Below are positions 31,301 through 35,137 of a DNA stretch of 64,000 nt, in pieces. The stretch covers positions 2,890,001 to 2,954,000 of the forward strand of contig JAFREQ010000042.1 of NCBI GenBank assembly GCA_025331565.1, written 5' to 3'. Origin of the DNA: Holacanthus passer (lineage: Eukaryota; Chordata; Actinopteri; Pomacanthidae). The first letter of the stretch is position 1, and each line of letters begins with the position of its first letter. Made by a program: the position numbers and the translations under genes. The notes beneath the pieces were generated by a model. It was not told where the DNA came from. It saw only the letters and a program-made list of their open reading frames with translations, and ran no database searches.

Positions 31301-34239
31301 TGAACAAAGCCAACTTTAAAAATGTGACACGAGCGAGACAAATTGTTCAGTGTGGGTTAATTTGAGATGTGTCAAAAGTAAAACACATCACAAATCTTTT
31401 CTGCCGTAAACCAAGATTTCCTGATTCTGTATATTCTGGATTGCAAGTATATAAAACATTATCATTGCTTTCTTTAAAGATGCTATTTACAAATGATACA
31501 CTCATACACAAATTTACCAGATAAATATAAACTAATATAAATACAAAACATAATCTTAACCCATCAGTGGGTAAAAAGGTTGAATATCCATTTTTAATCC
31601 CAGAGAACAAATTCTGTTCATACAACCTCAGATAAGGAAACAAGAAACAGCCTCAGATTTTACCCAAATGGAGGCAAAATAACTGAAAATGTTAAAACAT
31701 GTTAAGCTGGAGAAGAGTTGTGTGAAGTTTTAATTTTTACGGACTTGAAGTGGAACTCGTCTGCACCTCGCTTCTCCACCTGTGCAGGTTTGGCCTACAA
31801 CCCTCCACCCTTCAAAGAGAAGGACATCAGCAGTTCCCCCAAGTTCACAGCGCCCCTTGTGGACAGAAGTGTGGTTGCGGGTTATGCCACGGCCATCAGC
31901 TGTGCTGTTCGCGGCCACCCCAAGGTATTTATACATTTACAGTGAATGAGCCTGTGTCAGTGAAATTATTTCTGTATTAAGTAGCTTGGAGATAATTTTA
32001 GCTGAAGTTCATGAGAAGGACCTCAAACACTCCTGTTCCTGTCATGTGTCTATAAATACTTTCCTGCCCCGCACACATGTTTATTCTCGTTTTCTGTTCA
32101 CGTAACCTCAGAACGTTTCTGCAACAAACTTAAGCTCCAAAATTAATATGAATTGATTCAAGACTTCAACTCACCTCCTTTAGCTGAACAGCAGAACTGT
32201 TATCCTTCAGCCTGGTTCTGTGAGGATCTATTCAGCTTGACTCCAGAAGATCGACTTCGCCGATCCTCCACATTCTTCGTAATCAACACCAAGAAACGTT
32301 ACCCTGTGTACCACACCACAGTAACGTCCTACCATCACATTAGGTTGCCTGTTATCCTTTTGCAGGCTAATCTCAGAAACCATCTCAACATTTTAGACCT
32401 TGACCTTATTTTTAGAAGGGTGCCTGTTATCCTTTCTTCCACATTTTGGTCATCTTTAGAAGCGGGATATTCTCGGTTTCAGAAACCATCTGTCAGCTTG
32501 GACGAGTTTCTCCCAAATTATTCTCACTCTCGCGTCGTCCTTATCAAAGCTGCCAGGTCAAATGCCAAGAAGTCCCAGATCACTTCATTAAAATCCCAAG
32601 CCTACCAGCTGAATCTGAACCAATCTGCTCTGGCTTTCAAGACCGATACAAAGGCCGGTTGTCTCTGTATCCTCCAGAAAGCTTCTGAAGCTGAGGCTAG
32701 ATCCTTCCTGAAGCCTTCCCCACACCGCGGCCGACATCCTGCTGGCGTGGTCCTTCCTCCTGAATCATTGGTTAATCCTTTGACTGGAGTTCATTTCTGC
32801 CACAGTTGGTCCTCATTATTCATTTGTCTGTTTATTAGTTATCAAGATACCTGAAAAATACTTGGTCTAGATCCAAAAAGTTTAAAAAGATCTCTCAAGA
32901 CTCTTAATAGTCATATGACATTTTTCTATTTTGTCAGAAAGTCCTCCACTTTTATGAATGAAAAAAATCTACAGATTATTTTTAAAATATTGATTTGATA
33001 ATGACATTAATTAAATAATAAATATTAATCTGGAACTTTACAAAATATTTGTAAGATTTCTGTCTTGATTGTAAATATTTTCATGCAACCAATGAGTTAA
33101 ATAAGAGTAAAACATTGATTAAATAAGGATGTATTTCTGTTCAAATACAGGTGCTAGGTAGGATAAAGTATATTGTATACTTCTGAAGTGATGATGTAAC
33201 AGAAGAAACTGTTGGACTGTCGTTTGGAATAGAAAATAATAGAATACAGGCGATGTCCCTACTGTATCTTGCAAATGAGCAAACTCCACGTTACAGCACC
33301 ACAACACCTCCATCCAACACTCACTTTACCTGAGTTCACAGCTTTGCTGCAAGGGTTCGCCACAGATTTCATACTTTGTGTTTTTAGAGCGAGTGTCAAA
33401 CAGCGAGTGTAGAACAGTCAGAGAGGATTTTGATGCCTTTGCAGCAGGAGTGTATTTTTATGTCTGAAGCTGGAACAAGAGGTGGAGCAGAAAGATCTTT
33501 GAACACACATTTTTTTTTTTTTTTTTTTTTTTATCCCTCCGAATCGGCAAAGATTTGTCGAGCCGAAATGTTGACCTAATTTCACCTCTCCCTCTTCCCT
33601 CCTCCCTCTGCTCTCCCATCCTCCCAACATCCCTCGCTCTGTTTACACGCTCCCCTCCCCACCTCCTCTCCTCCACCCGCCAAATTTGCCTCCTCCTCCA
33701 ACACGCTGCTCCTCCAGCCAAAGATCATTTGGATGAAGAACAACATGATCATCGGTGAAGACCCCAAGTATCTGATGCAGAACAAACAGGGCGTGTTGAC
33801 TCTGAATATTCGGAAGCCGAGCCTGTTTGATGGAGGCAGATACTCCTGCAGGGCCGTCAACGATCTCGGGCAGGACGAGGTGGAGTGCAAGCTGGAGGTT
33901 CGAGGTAAACCGCCTGAACTTTGCATCCCATAATACCGTGCATTCAAAGTAATGAGCAAGAGCACGGCCCGGGCCGGGGCGAATCTCTCTCTCTGACAGT
34001 CTTCAATAAAGCTCAGCATGACAAATCTCCATCTTCTCAACCCTTTGACTGATCTCTTGTTGTGAAACATCAGTTGAGCTAAAAATAAATCGCCCTTTTG
34101 TATTTGTCAGTTAAAGTTTCGGAGCCACACATGACTCTAGTTTCTTTAAACGGTGTGATCTGCTGGCCTCTCGTGCTGATTTCAATTTCTCTTTCTCTCC
34201 GCAGTTGTACAAGAGAAAGGAGAAGAGTCGAAGAAATGA
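4482..34239 (+). CDS. mybpc2: mybpc2: myosin-binding protein C, fast skeletal type (33-exon gene)
   Basis: Thick-filament accessory protein of the sarcomere C-zone; the family binds myosin (LMM via C8-C10, S2/heads via the N-terminal domains), titin and actin. Coding exons: 4482-4491, 4895-4930, 5129-5137, 5266-5286, 8068-8085, 10637-10651, 11297-11380, 11514-11662, 12409-12526, 12762-12810, 13345-13365, 15528-15584, 15687-15856, 16067-16199, 18468-18592, 21495-21600, 22446-22615, 23752-23917, 24378-24484, 24572-24601, 24708-24847, 25081-25240, 25667-25771, 25924-26112, 26253-26387, 26625-26792, 27074-27162, 28254-28449, 29489-29628, 30550-30709, 31788-31924, 33718-33904, 34205-34239. They sum to 3435 nt, 1144 residues plus stop; human MYBPC2 is about 1141. 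All junction phases agree. There is no cardiac-type C0 domain. C3-C5 (VSDEKVTGKW, DYTFVPDGYA, LSAKLNFLEIK) match the fast isoform better than MYBPC1, although C1 looks MYBPC1-like. The neighbour lrrc4b also argues for MYBPC2. Whether this is the teleost a or b copy is undecided. Only the first exon is weak. Confidence 0.95.
4895..4930 (+). CDS. mybpc2: mybpc2 exon 2, Ala/Lys-rich N-terminal tail
   Basis: 36 nt, phase 1 to phase 1, between TTAATTGCAG and GTAAGA. It encodes A-K-G-D-K-A-A-A-A-P-A. The acceptor is a tandem NAGNAG (GCAGCAG), so use of the second AG would drop one codon. The composition fits the disordered Pro/Ala N-terminus that precedes C1 in fast MyBP-C. Confidence 0.75.
5129..5137 (+). 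CDS. mybpc2: mybpc2 exon 3, 9-nt microexon
   Basis: ACAATAAGG between a strong pyrimidine-rich acceptor (TCTCCTTTTCAG) and the donor GTAAGA. Phase 1 to 1; encodes D-N-K across its junctions. It is in frame with its neighbours and skippable without frameshift. It is supported only by splice signals and frame, because nine bases carry no homology signal. Confidence 0.6.
5205..5238. repeat. (ATC)n microsatellite
   Basis: About eleven ATC/TCA units in mybpc2 intron 3, ending 27 nt before microexon 4, partly inside its branch-point/pyrimidine region. Confidence 0.95.
5266..5286 (+). CDS. mybpc2: mybpc2 exon 4, 21-nt acidic microexon
   Basis: Between CCCTCATTCAG and GTAAGA, phase 1 to 1, encoding D-K-P-A-E-E-E. 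It continues the acidic N-terminal tail. An (ATC)n array ends 27 nt upstream and a (CA)n(TCTA)n array starts about 80 nt downstream. Confidence 0.7.
5368..5433. repeat. Compound (CA)n(TCTA)n microsatellite
   Basis: About 28 nt of CA followed by about 37 nt of TCTA units, then TGATATTCCTTTATTAG, a phrase resembling the terminal part of a fish retroposon. It starts about 80 nt past microexon 4. Confidence 0.9.
5818..5865. repeat. Fragment of dispersed repeat family A
   Basis: CAGATTTTCAATTTGCC and TTTATGACCAAA match the 3' part of the copy at 11960-12010. Short and degenerate. Confidence 0.45.
7010..7260. repeat. Dispersed fish repeat, family C
   Basis: The block AAAGGAGAAATCCACTGAT, CAGGTGTTGGAG, CAGGGCTGGACTACAAG, AATCTGAGGGTGTGGAGT and CTGTGCTGTTAACAAGCAGC matches a repeat pattern I know from teleost introns. 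In mybpc2 intron 4; no coding capacity. Confidence 0.5.
7835..8015. repeat. (TG)n and (CA)n microsatellites before exon 5
   Basis: (TG)n at 7835-7865 and (CA)n at 7989-8015. The two arrays are inverted relative to each other and about 120 nt apart, so the pre-mRNA could pair. The second ends 52 nt before microexon 5. Confidence 0.9.
8068..8085 (+). CDS. mybpc2: mybpc2 exon 5, 18-nt microexon
   Basis: Acceptor TTTCATTCAG, donor GTAAGG, phase 1 to 1, encoding D-N-E-P-R-D. It begins with the same ACAATxAG pattern as exon 3 and the same D-start as exons 3 and 4, which suggests serial duplication of a small linker exon. A (CA)n tract ends about 50 nt upstream. Confidence 0.65.
8325..8480. repeat. 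Possible dispersed repeat (degenerate)
   Basis: AATAATAACTTTATTTAT followed by a tract resembling ACAAAGTG..ACAGATAAA is reminiscent of a frequent fish intronic repeat. Weak. Confidence 0.3.
9370..9690. repeat. Dispersed fish repeat, family D (GGTTAGGTT..CAAAAACAACTTGG type)
   Basis: GGCACAAAAACAACTTGGTTAG, GGGAAAGATGGTGGTTTGGG, TTGTTAAGGTTAGGG and CTCCTGCTGATGTGGACTTTG follow the order of a repeat common in percomorphs, recalled from memory. In mybpc2 intron 5. Confidence 0.6.
10637..10651 (+). CDS. mybpc2: mybpc2 exon 6, 15-nt microexon
   Basis: Acceptor CTCCGACGCAG, donor GTAAGA, phase 1 to 1, encoding E-L-P-P-D. It is in frame between exons 5 and 7 and is symmetric, so inclusion may be regulated. 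Confidence 0.6.
11297..11380 (+). CDS. mybpc2: mybpc2 exon 7, tail to start of Ig C1
   Basis: 84 nt, phase 1 to 1, encoding EHVPGEDPQMSELTG then LFVLKPESVTATKG. The second half matches the first strand of C1 (human: TGVFLKKPDSVSVETGKD). The donor is GTCTGG. Confidence 0.88.
11514..11662 (+). CDS. mybpc2: mybpc2 exon 8, Ig domain C1 first part
   Basis: 149 nt, phase 1 to 0. Encodes KDITFVAKV, then the conserved core LRKPNMKWLKGKW and DLGSKAGKHLQFKES. This is the signature of MyBP-C domain C1, which contacts myosin and actin. Confidence 0.97.
11730..12065. repeat. Dispersed teleost repeat, family A (longer copy)
   Basis: In mybpc2 intron 8. Phrases include AATATCTCAACAACTATTG, ATCACATCAAAATTTCAATT, GGTTTATGACCAAATG and AACATCAGCATGCTAACG. 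It shares the order of motifs with 1730-2020. Confidence 0.7.
12304..12343. repeat. (TG)n microsatellite
   Basis: About 20 uninterrupted TG units in intron 8, ending 65 nt before the exon 9 acceptor of mybpc2. Confidence 0.97.
12409..12526 (+). CDS. mybpc2: mybpc2 exon 9, Ig domain C1 second part
   Basis: 118 nt, phase 0 to 1. Encodes IYTYEMSIIKVVDGDAGG-YRCEV and CDSCTFEVTVQ, including the D-x-G-x-Y-x-C motif of the Ig F strand. A 40-bp (TG)n tract ends 65 nt before the acceptor. Confidence 0.97.
12762..12810 (+). CDS. mybpc2: mybpc2 exon 10, M-domain start
   Basis: 49 nt, phase 1 to 2. Encodes A-V-Q-E-E-Q-Q-D-N-I then LEAFKRS, equivalent to human SLESFKRTS at the head of the M-domain. It starts with the VQE motif also seen at the start of the last exon. 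Confidence 0.9.
12811..13344. other. mybpc2 intron 10, nothing recognised
   Basis: Pyrimidine-rich, no repeat or RNA gene recognised; open frames here are composition artefacts. Confidence 0.6.
13345..13365 (+). CDS. mybpc2: mybpc2 exon 11, 21-nt M-domain microexon
   Basis: Acceptor CCTCATTAG, donor GTAAGA, phase 2 to 2, so symmetric. Encodes about A-R-A-E-S-H-S in the low-complexity part of the M-domain, where human has SEKKSDTAG. Its size and phase make it a cassette candidate. Confidence 0.72.
14380..15030 (-). mobile_element. Decayed DDE transposase-like remnant in intron 11
   Basis: Two minus-strand frames that meet near 14700 carry NANKFKAILSDRVRP and, after a frame change, ENALVHVIAKWLGEHENN followed by ICVLRPQQ. 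The order and spacing resemble the catalytic-core end of Tc1/mariner-like (DDE_3) transposases (L-x-x-x-L-P, then D-N-A-x-x-H..WL..L-x-W-P-P-Q). The expected Asp before Asn-Ala reads Glu, and a stop and frameshift are present, so it is dead. I did not identify terminal inverted repeats. Confidence 0.4.
15528..15584 (+). CDS. mybpc2: mybpc2 exon 12, M-domain LDFSALLKK segment
   Basis: 57 nt, phase 2 to 2. Encodes GDAGEDAGD followed by LDFSALLKK, a near match to the conserved LDFSGLLKKR of all MyBP-C M-domains. The acceptor is TTTTAATTCCAG and the donor GTACGA. Confidence 0.93.
15687..15856 (+). CDS. mybpc2: mybpc2 exon 13, M-domain three-helix bundle
   Basis: 170 nt, phase 2 to 1. Encodes an E/K-rich stretch, VDVWEILKAAKPCDYEK, then IAFEYGITDLRGMLKRLKK. 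The last is the most conserved M-domain segment, a helix bundle implicated in actin/calmodulin and myosin contacts. No cardiac-type LAGGGRRIS phosphosite is present. Confidence 0.97.
16067..16199 (+). CDS. mybpc2: mybpc2 exon 14, Ig domain C2 first part
   Basis: 133 nt, phase 1 to 2. Encodes FLRKLDPAYSVDKGKKIQL, then VEVADPDAQVKWLKNGQEI. The KW-x-KNGQEIKPS pattern is the C2 core strand and matches human MYBPC2 closely. Confidence 0.97.
16560..16760. repeat. Dispersed fish repeat, family E
   Basis: CAGCTGATGAGAGCAGTGAG, ATTGAACTAAAACAGTAAAG and CTGTGGAACATAAAACC match a repeat pattern remembered from other fish introns. In mybpc2 intron 14. Confidence 0.45.
17871..17921. repeat. (GTTT)n simple repeat
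   Basis: About ten TTTG/GTTT units with one interruption in mybpc2 intron 14. Confidence 0.9.
18468..18592 (+). CDS. mybpc2: mybpc2 exon 15, Ig domain C2 second part
   Basis: 125 nt, phase 2 to 1. Encodes YVFESVGNKRTLTINK and C-x-LSDDAAYECVV, ending EKSFTEVFVK. It matches human YVFENVGKKRILTINKC. The donor is GTATAT. Confidence 0.97.
19200..19214 (+). CDS. mybpc2: Candidate 15-nt microexon at the C2-C3 boundary (possible alternative exon)
   Basis: AGGCCGTGCAAGAGG lies between a good acceptor (CTGCTTTTACAATTTCAG) and a strong donor (GTAAGC). It is phase 1 to 1 and would add E-A-V-Q-E between exon 15 (FVK) and exon 16 (EPPITI) without breaking frame. From memory, cardiac MYBPC3 has a 3-nt microexon at the equivalent position. 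A long (TG)n tract begins about 40 nt downstream. It is not counted in the 1144-residue product. Confidence 0.4.
19254..19304. repeat. Long (TG)n microsatellite
   Basis: About 25 uninterrupted TG units, starting 40 nt after the donor of the candidate 15-nt microexon. UG repeats are known binding platforms for CELF proteins and TDP-43 in pre-mRNA. Confidence 0.97.
21495..21600 (+). CDS. mybpc2: mybpc2 exon 16, Ig domain C3 first part
   Basis: 106 nt, phase 1 to 2. Encodes EPPITITKLLDDVHTVVG then ERVEFEVEVSEEGANVRW. The EPP start and VSEEGA motif match C3 of fast and cardiac MyBP-C. The last codon (TGG, Trp) is split across the intron. Confidence 0.97.
21601..22445. other. mybpc2 intron 16, nothing recognised
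   Basis: AT-rich, no element I can identify. Confidence 0.6.
22446..22615 (+). CDS. mybpc2: mybpc2 exon 17, Ig domain C3 second part
   Basis: 170 nt, phase 2 to 1. Encodes MKDGVELNRE, YRFKKDGKRHILIINEA and MYQVFTNGGESKAELEVE. Human MYBPC2 has MKDGVELTRE and YRFKKDGKRHILI at the same place. Confidence 0.97.
22616..23751. other. mybpc2 intron 17
   Basis: Contains AGATAAGATAAGATATACC and CTTTATTCATTATT at 23128-23160, similar to the end of a fish retroposon (normally ..CCTTTATTAGTCCC). Otherwise unremarkable. Confidence 0.4.
23752..23917 (+). CDS. mybpc2: mybpc2 exon 18, Ig domain C4 first part
   Basis: 166 nt, phase 1 to 2. Encodes KELEVLQSIADLTVKSAEQ, MFKCEVSDEKVTGKWFKDG and DRIKISHIGR. This is close to human C4, and the VSDEKVTGKW core separates MYBPC2 from MYBPC1. 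Confidence 0.97.
24378..24484 (+). CDS. mybpc2: mybpc2 exon 19, Ig domain C4 second part
   Basis: 107 nt, phase 2 to 1. Encodes THKLTIDDVKQSDAGDYTF, then VPDGYAISLSAKLNFL. It is nearly identical to human DYTFVPDGYALSLSAKLNFL. Confidence 0.97.
24572..24601 (+). CDS. mybpc2: mybpc2 exon 20, C4-C5 linker
   Basis: 30 nt, phase 1 to 1, encoding EIKIEYVPRQ (human EIKVEYVPKQ). Homology confirms this short exon: fast and cardiac isoforms have this linker, while MYBPC1 lacks the VPRQ segment. Confidence 0.95.
24708..24847 (+). CDS. mybpc2: mybpc2 exon 21, Ig domain C5 first part
   Basis: 140 nt, phase 1 to 0. Encodes DPPKIHLDTSGAGNKN, TITVVAGNKLRLDVEITG and CWMKGDE. The VAGNKLRLDV strand is the conserved C5 hallmark. 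The cardiac 28-residue loop is absent. The acceptor is CTGAAAG, preceded by a pyrimidine tract. Confidence 0.96.
25081..25240 (+). CDS. mybpc2: mybpc2 exon 22, Ig domain C5 second part
   Basis: 160 nt, phase 0 to 1. Encodes VVAEAEGRVRVETRKTLS, SFVIEGAEKGDEGYYSI and VTNPAGEDKAELFVKVV. The acceptor GTGGTAG is followed directly by GTGGTG. The frame is fixed by the match to human SSFVIESAQREDEGRYTIKV. Confidence 0.96.
25667..25771 (+). CDS. mybpc2: mybpc2 exon 23, FnIII domain C6 first part
   Basis: 105 nt, phase 1 to 1. Encodes DVPNPPENVKCTSVGEES, ATITWDPPAFDGGVPVK. The W-D-P-P-x-x-D-G-G pattern is a typical FnIII B-C strand. Confidence 0.97.
25924..26112 (+). CDS. mybpc2: mybpc2 exon 24, FnIII domain C6 second part
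   Basis: 189 nt, phase 1 to 1. Encodes GYLMERKKVGSARWTKLNF, TYEAKKMIEGVLYEMRVFA and VNGIGISQPS, ending SKPFMPI. Human is GYLVERKKKGSQRWMKLNF. Confidence 0.97.
26253..26387 (+). CDS. mybpc2: mybpc2 exon 25, FnIII domain C7 first part
   Basis: 135 nt, phase 1 to 1. Encodes APTSEPTRLTVDDVTDTTC, ALKWRPPEKIGAGGIDGY and IIEYCKEG. It lacks the extra insertion known from some MYBPC1 isoforms. Confidence 0.97.
26625..26792 (+). CDS. mybpc2: mybpc2 exon 26, FnIII domain C7 second part
   Basis: 168 nt, phase 1 to 1. Encodes SNEWVQANEEPVSKNQYRV, KGLPVGEKMLFRVMAVNIA and GRSPPATLSQAVTIREIM. Human is EEWVPANTEPV and VNIAGRSEPATLAQPVTIREI. Confidence 0.97.
27074..27162 (+). CDS. mybpc2: mybpc2 exon 27, Ig domain C8 first part
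   Basis: 89 nt, phase 1 to 0. Encodes EHPKIRLPRHLRTKLISLV and GEKVNLVIPFQ. KIRLPRHLR is the invariant C8 entry motif of the family. Donor GTTAGT. Confidence 0.97.
27163..28253. other. mybpc2 intron 27, nothing recognised
   Basis: 1.1 kb between the two C8 exons; no repeat, RNA gene or ORF supported. Confidence 0.6.
28254..28449 (+). CDS. mybpc2: mybpc2 exon 28, Ig domain C8 second part
   Basis: 196 nt, phase 0 to 1. Encodes GKPRPVVTWFKDGVPLND, RTSEVDTILFIRSAERNHS and GKYTLSVQIENM, ending IFIQIV. This domain is part of the C8-C10 cassette that anchors MyBP-C to the thick filament. Confidence 0.97.
28528..28990. promoter_or_regulatory. Cluster of GGATTA/TAATCC motifs in intron 28
   Basis: Six hexamers in 463 nt: GGATTA at 28528, 28796, 28820, 28841 and 28985, and TAATCC at 28720. 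The three central ones are spaced 24 and 21 nt, about two helical turns. GGATTA/TAATCC is the core bound by K50 homeodomains (OTX, PITX, GSC). Chance expectation is about 0.2. A regulatory role is inferred. Confidence 0.35.
29489..29628 (+). CDS. mybpc2: mybpc2 exon 29, FnIII domain C9 first part
   Basis: 140 nt, phase 1 to 0. Encodes DKPGPPIAVHVTEVWGFN, VALEWKPPKDDGNCEIIGY and TIEKADMKTK. PPKDDGN is the conserved C9 loop. Confidence 0.97.
29629..30549. other. mybpc2 intron 29, nothing recognised
   Basis: No recognisable element. Confidence 0.5.
30550..30709 (+). CDS. mybpc2: mybpc2 exon 30, FnIII domain C9 second part
   Basis: 160 nt, phase 0 to 1. Encodes EWFMVYEHNRRPSCTVSDL, VMGNEYSFRVFSENICGLS and DEPGISKNTAVIAKT. 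Human is GNEYYFRVYTENICGLSD. Confidence 0.97.
30710..31787. other. mybpc2 intron 30, possible degenerate repeat
   Basis: ACACCTGCCACCAGCCAAATG and ACTCTACCAGAAAATTTGG at 30964-31040 are vaguely reminiscent of a fish dispersed repeat. The rest is AT-rich without features. Confidence 0.3.
31788..31924 (+). CDS. mybpc2: mybpc2 exon 31, Ig domain C10 first part
   Basis: 137 nt, phase 1 to 0. Encodes GLAYNPPPFKEKDISSSPK, FTAPLVDRSVVAGYATAIS and CAVRGHPK. The CAVRGHPK strand is diagnostic of C10, the myosin rod-binding terminal Ig domain. Confidence 0.97.
32153..32854 (+). other. 233-codon open frame inside mybpc2 intron 31, origin unknown
   Basis: An ATG-to-TGA frame of 233 codons in the 1.8-kb intron between the C10 exons. 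The protein is Ser/Leu/Lys-rich with no signal peptide, membrane segment or family motif I recognise. The DNA is pyrimidine-rich and contains a 14-nt direct repeat (TGCCTGTTATCCTT) about 72 nt apart at 32345 and 32419. It may be a piece of a mobile element or a chance frame helped by the lack of TA-rich stops. No splice sites connect it to mybpc2 in frame. Confidence 0.3.
33509..33532. repeat. Poly-T tract before C10 exon
   Basis: An uninterrupted T run of more than 20 nt, followed by about 150 nt of C/T-rich sequence leading to exon 32. Confidence 0.9.
33718..33904 (+). CDS. mybpc2: mybpc2 exon 32, Ig domain C10 second part
   Basis: 187 nt, phase 0 to 1. Encodes PKIIWMKNNMIIGEDPKY, QGVLTLNIRKPSLFDGGRY and SCRAVNDLGQDEVECKLEV, ending R. 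Strong match to human C10. The upstream 200 nt is a long pyrimidine tract. Confidence 0.97.
34205..34239 (+). CDS. mybpc2: mybpc2 exon 33, terminal coding exon
   Basis: 35 nt after acceptor TCTCTCCGCAG. Completes the split Val codon and encodes V-V-Q-E-K-G-E-E-S-K-K then TGA (34237-34239). Human MYBPC2 ends R-V-P-Q shortly after the last strand, so this tail is several charged residues longer. The short 3' UTR and nearby AATAAA support the end. Confidence 0.88.
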
Positions 34240-34312
34240 GCGACGGCACGAAACAGCAGAGGATACAGTCGAACAGGAATAGTAATGGATTATGTATAAC
34301 GGGATAGTCATG

Positions 34313-34318
34313 AATAAA
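34313..34318 (+). terminator. mybpc2: mybpc2 polyadenylation signal
   Basis: A canonical AATAAA lies 74 nt after the mybpc2 stop codon, implying a short 3' UTR (about 34240-34340). It is the first such hexamer after the stop. The cleavage site itself cannot be read from the sequence. Confidence 0.75.
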
Positions 34319-34769
34319 TATGATTAGAATAGATCACTGGTGAGGCTCTAAAGCCGACCCCCCCTGCTCCCCCTCTTCCTCCCATACGCTTGCCTTTCAC
34401 CGCCGCTATGACGAACGCAACATCAGTAATATGCCATAAATTCTTACAGCAAGCTGCCACCTTGTCACATCCTGACTGAGAGAAGCCACAGAGTAGTGTA
34501 GTAGCACTGCCCCGCTGCGACCACACACAGATGGATCCTTCTTTATCTGTGAAGTGGACCTGTCACTGAACACACTTATAAAACAGCCTTTCATCCATTA
34601 CGGCTCCCTGTGTTGTCTGTTTTCTGTCCGGGACGTTTTTATAGGTTGGGATGAATTTATGATTGTAATGCAGCCTGAGCGCTCTGCGGTGTGACCGACC
34701 GGCCGCACGGCTCCGCTCGCTCGCTGCTCGGCGTGCGATGCGTGAGCCGGGGCCCGTCGGCCCTGCGAT

Positions 34770-34797
34770 GGCTGAATGGAGGGATCACCATTCAGCC
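34770..34797. repeat. Perfect 10-bp inverted repeat (hairpin) in GC-rich block
   Basis: GGCTGAATGG, an 8-nt loop (AGGGATCA), then CCATTCAGCC. A second GC stem (GGGCC, CGTC, GGCCC) lies at about 34750-34763. The surrounding 34680-34850 is CpG-rich and ends in a donor-like ACACAG/GTATAG. Function unknown. Confidence 0.6.
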
Positions 34798-35036
34798 GGG
34801 CGTGGCCGACATCATGGAGCCACCGGGATCAAAGGGCTTCTTATACACAGGTATAGACCTCCTGCGTCCTGCACACACACTCACACAGAGGACACACATG
34901 TTGACTCACACTCCCTCTTCCCCACACGCCATCTTACCACATTCCTCATGGCATGACCTATAGTGGTAGGCCTTTACAGATACATGCCTTACACTCATGC
35001 ACATTCAAACACAAACACACACTCTGAATCAGGGTC

Positions 35037-35137
35037 TCATTAGCATCACACACTAGAGACTAATTAATGCACCCATCAACACTGCCCTAATTAGCTCTCC
35101 CACGTCATTACTGAGCAAACGAATTACCGCTAATTTA
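35037..35137. promoter_or_regulatory. Patch of TAATTA-type homeodomain cores
   Basis: CATTAG, TAATTAAT (35061), CTAATTAG (35087), GAATTAC (35121) and CTAATTTA (35130) within 100 nt of mixed-composition DNA. It could be an enhancer; suggested by motif content alone. Confidence 0.25.

Noticed and set aside
33582..34070. 162-codon minus-strand frame
   Set aside because: Antisense to mybpc2 exon 32 and its pyrimidine tract; no family similarity.
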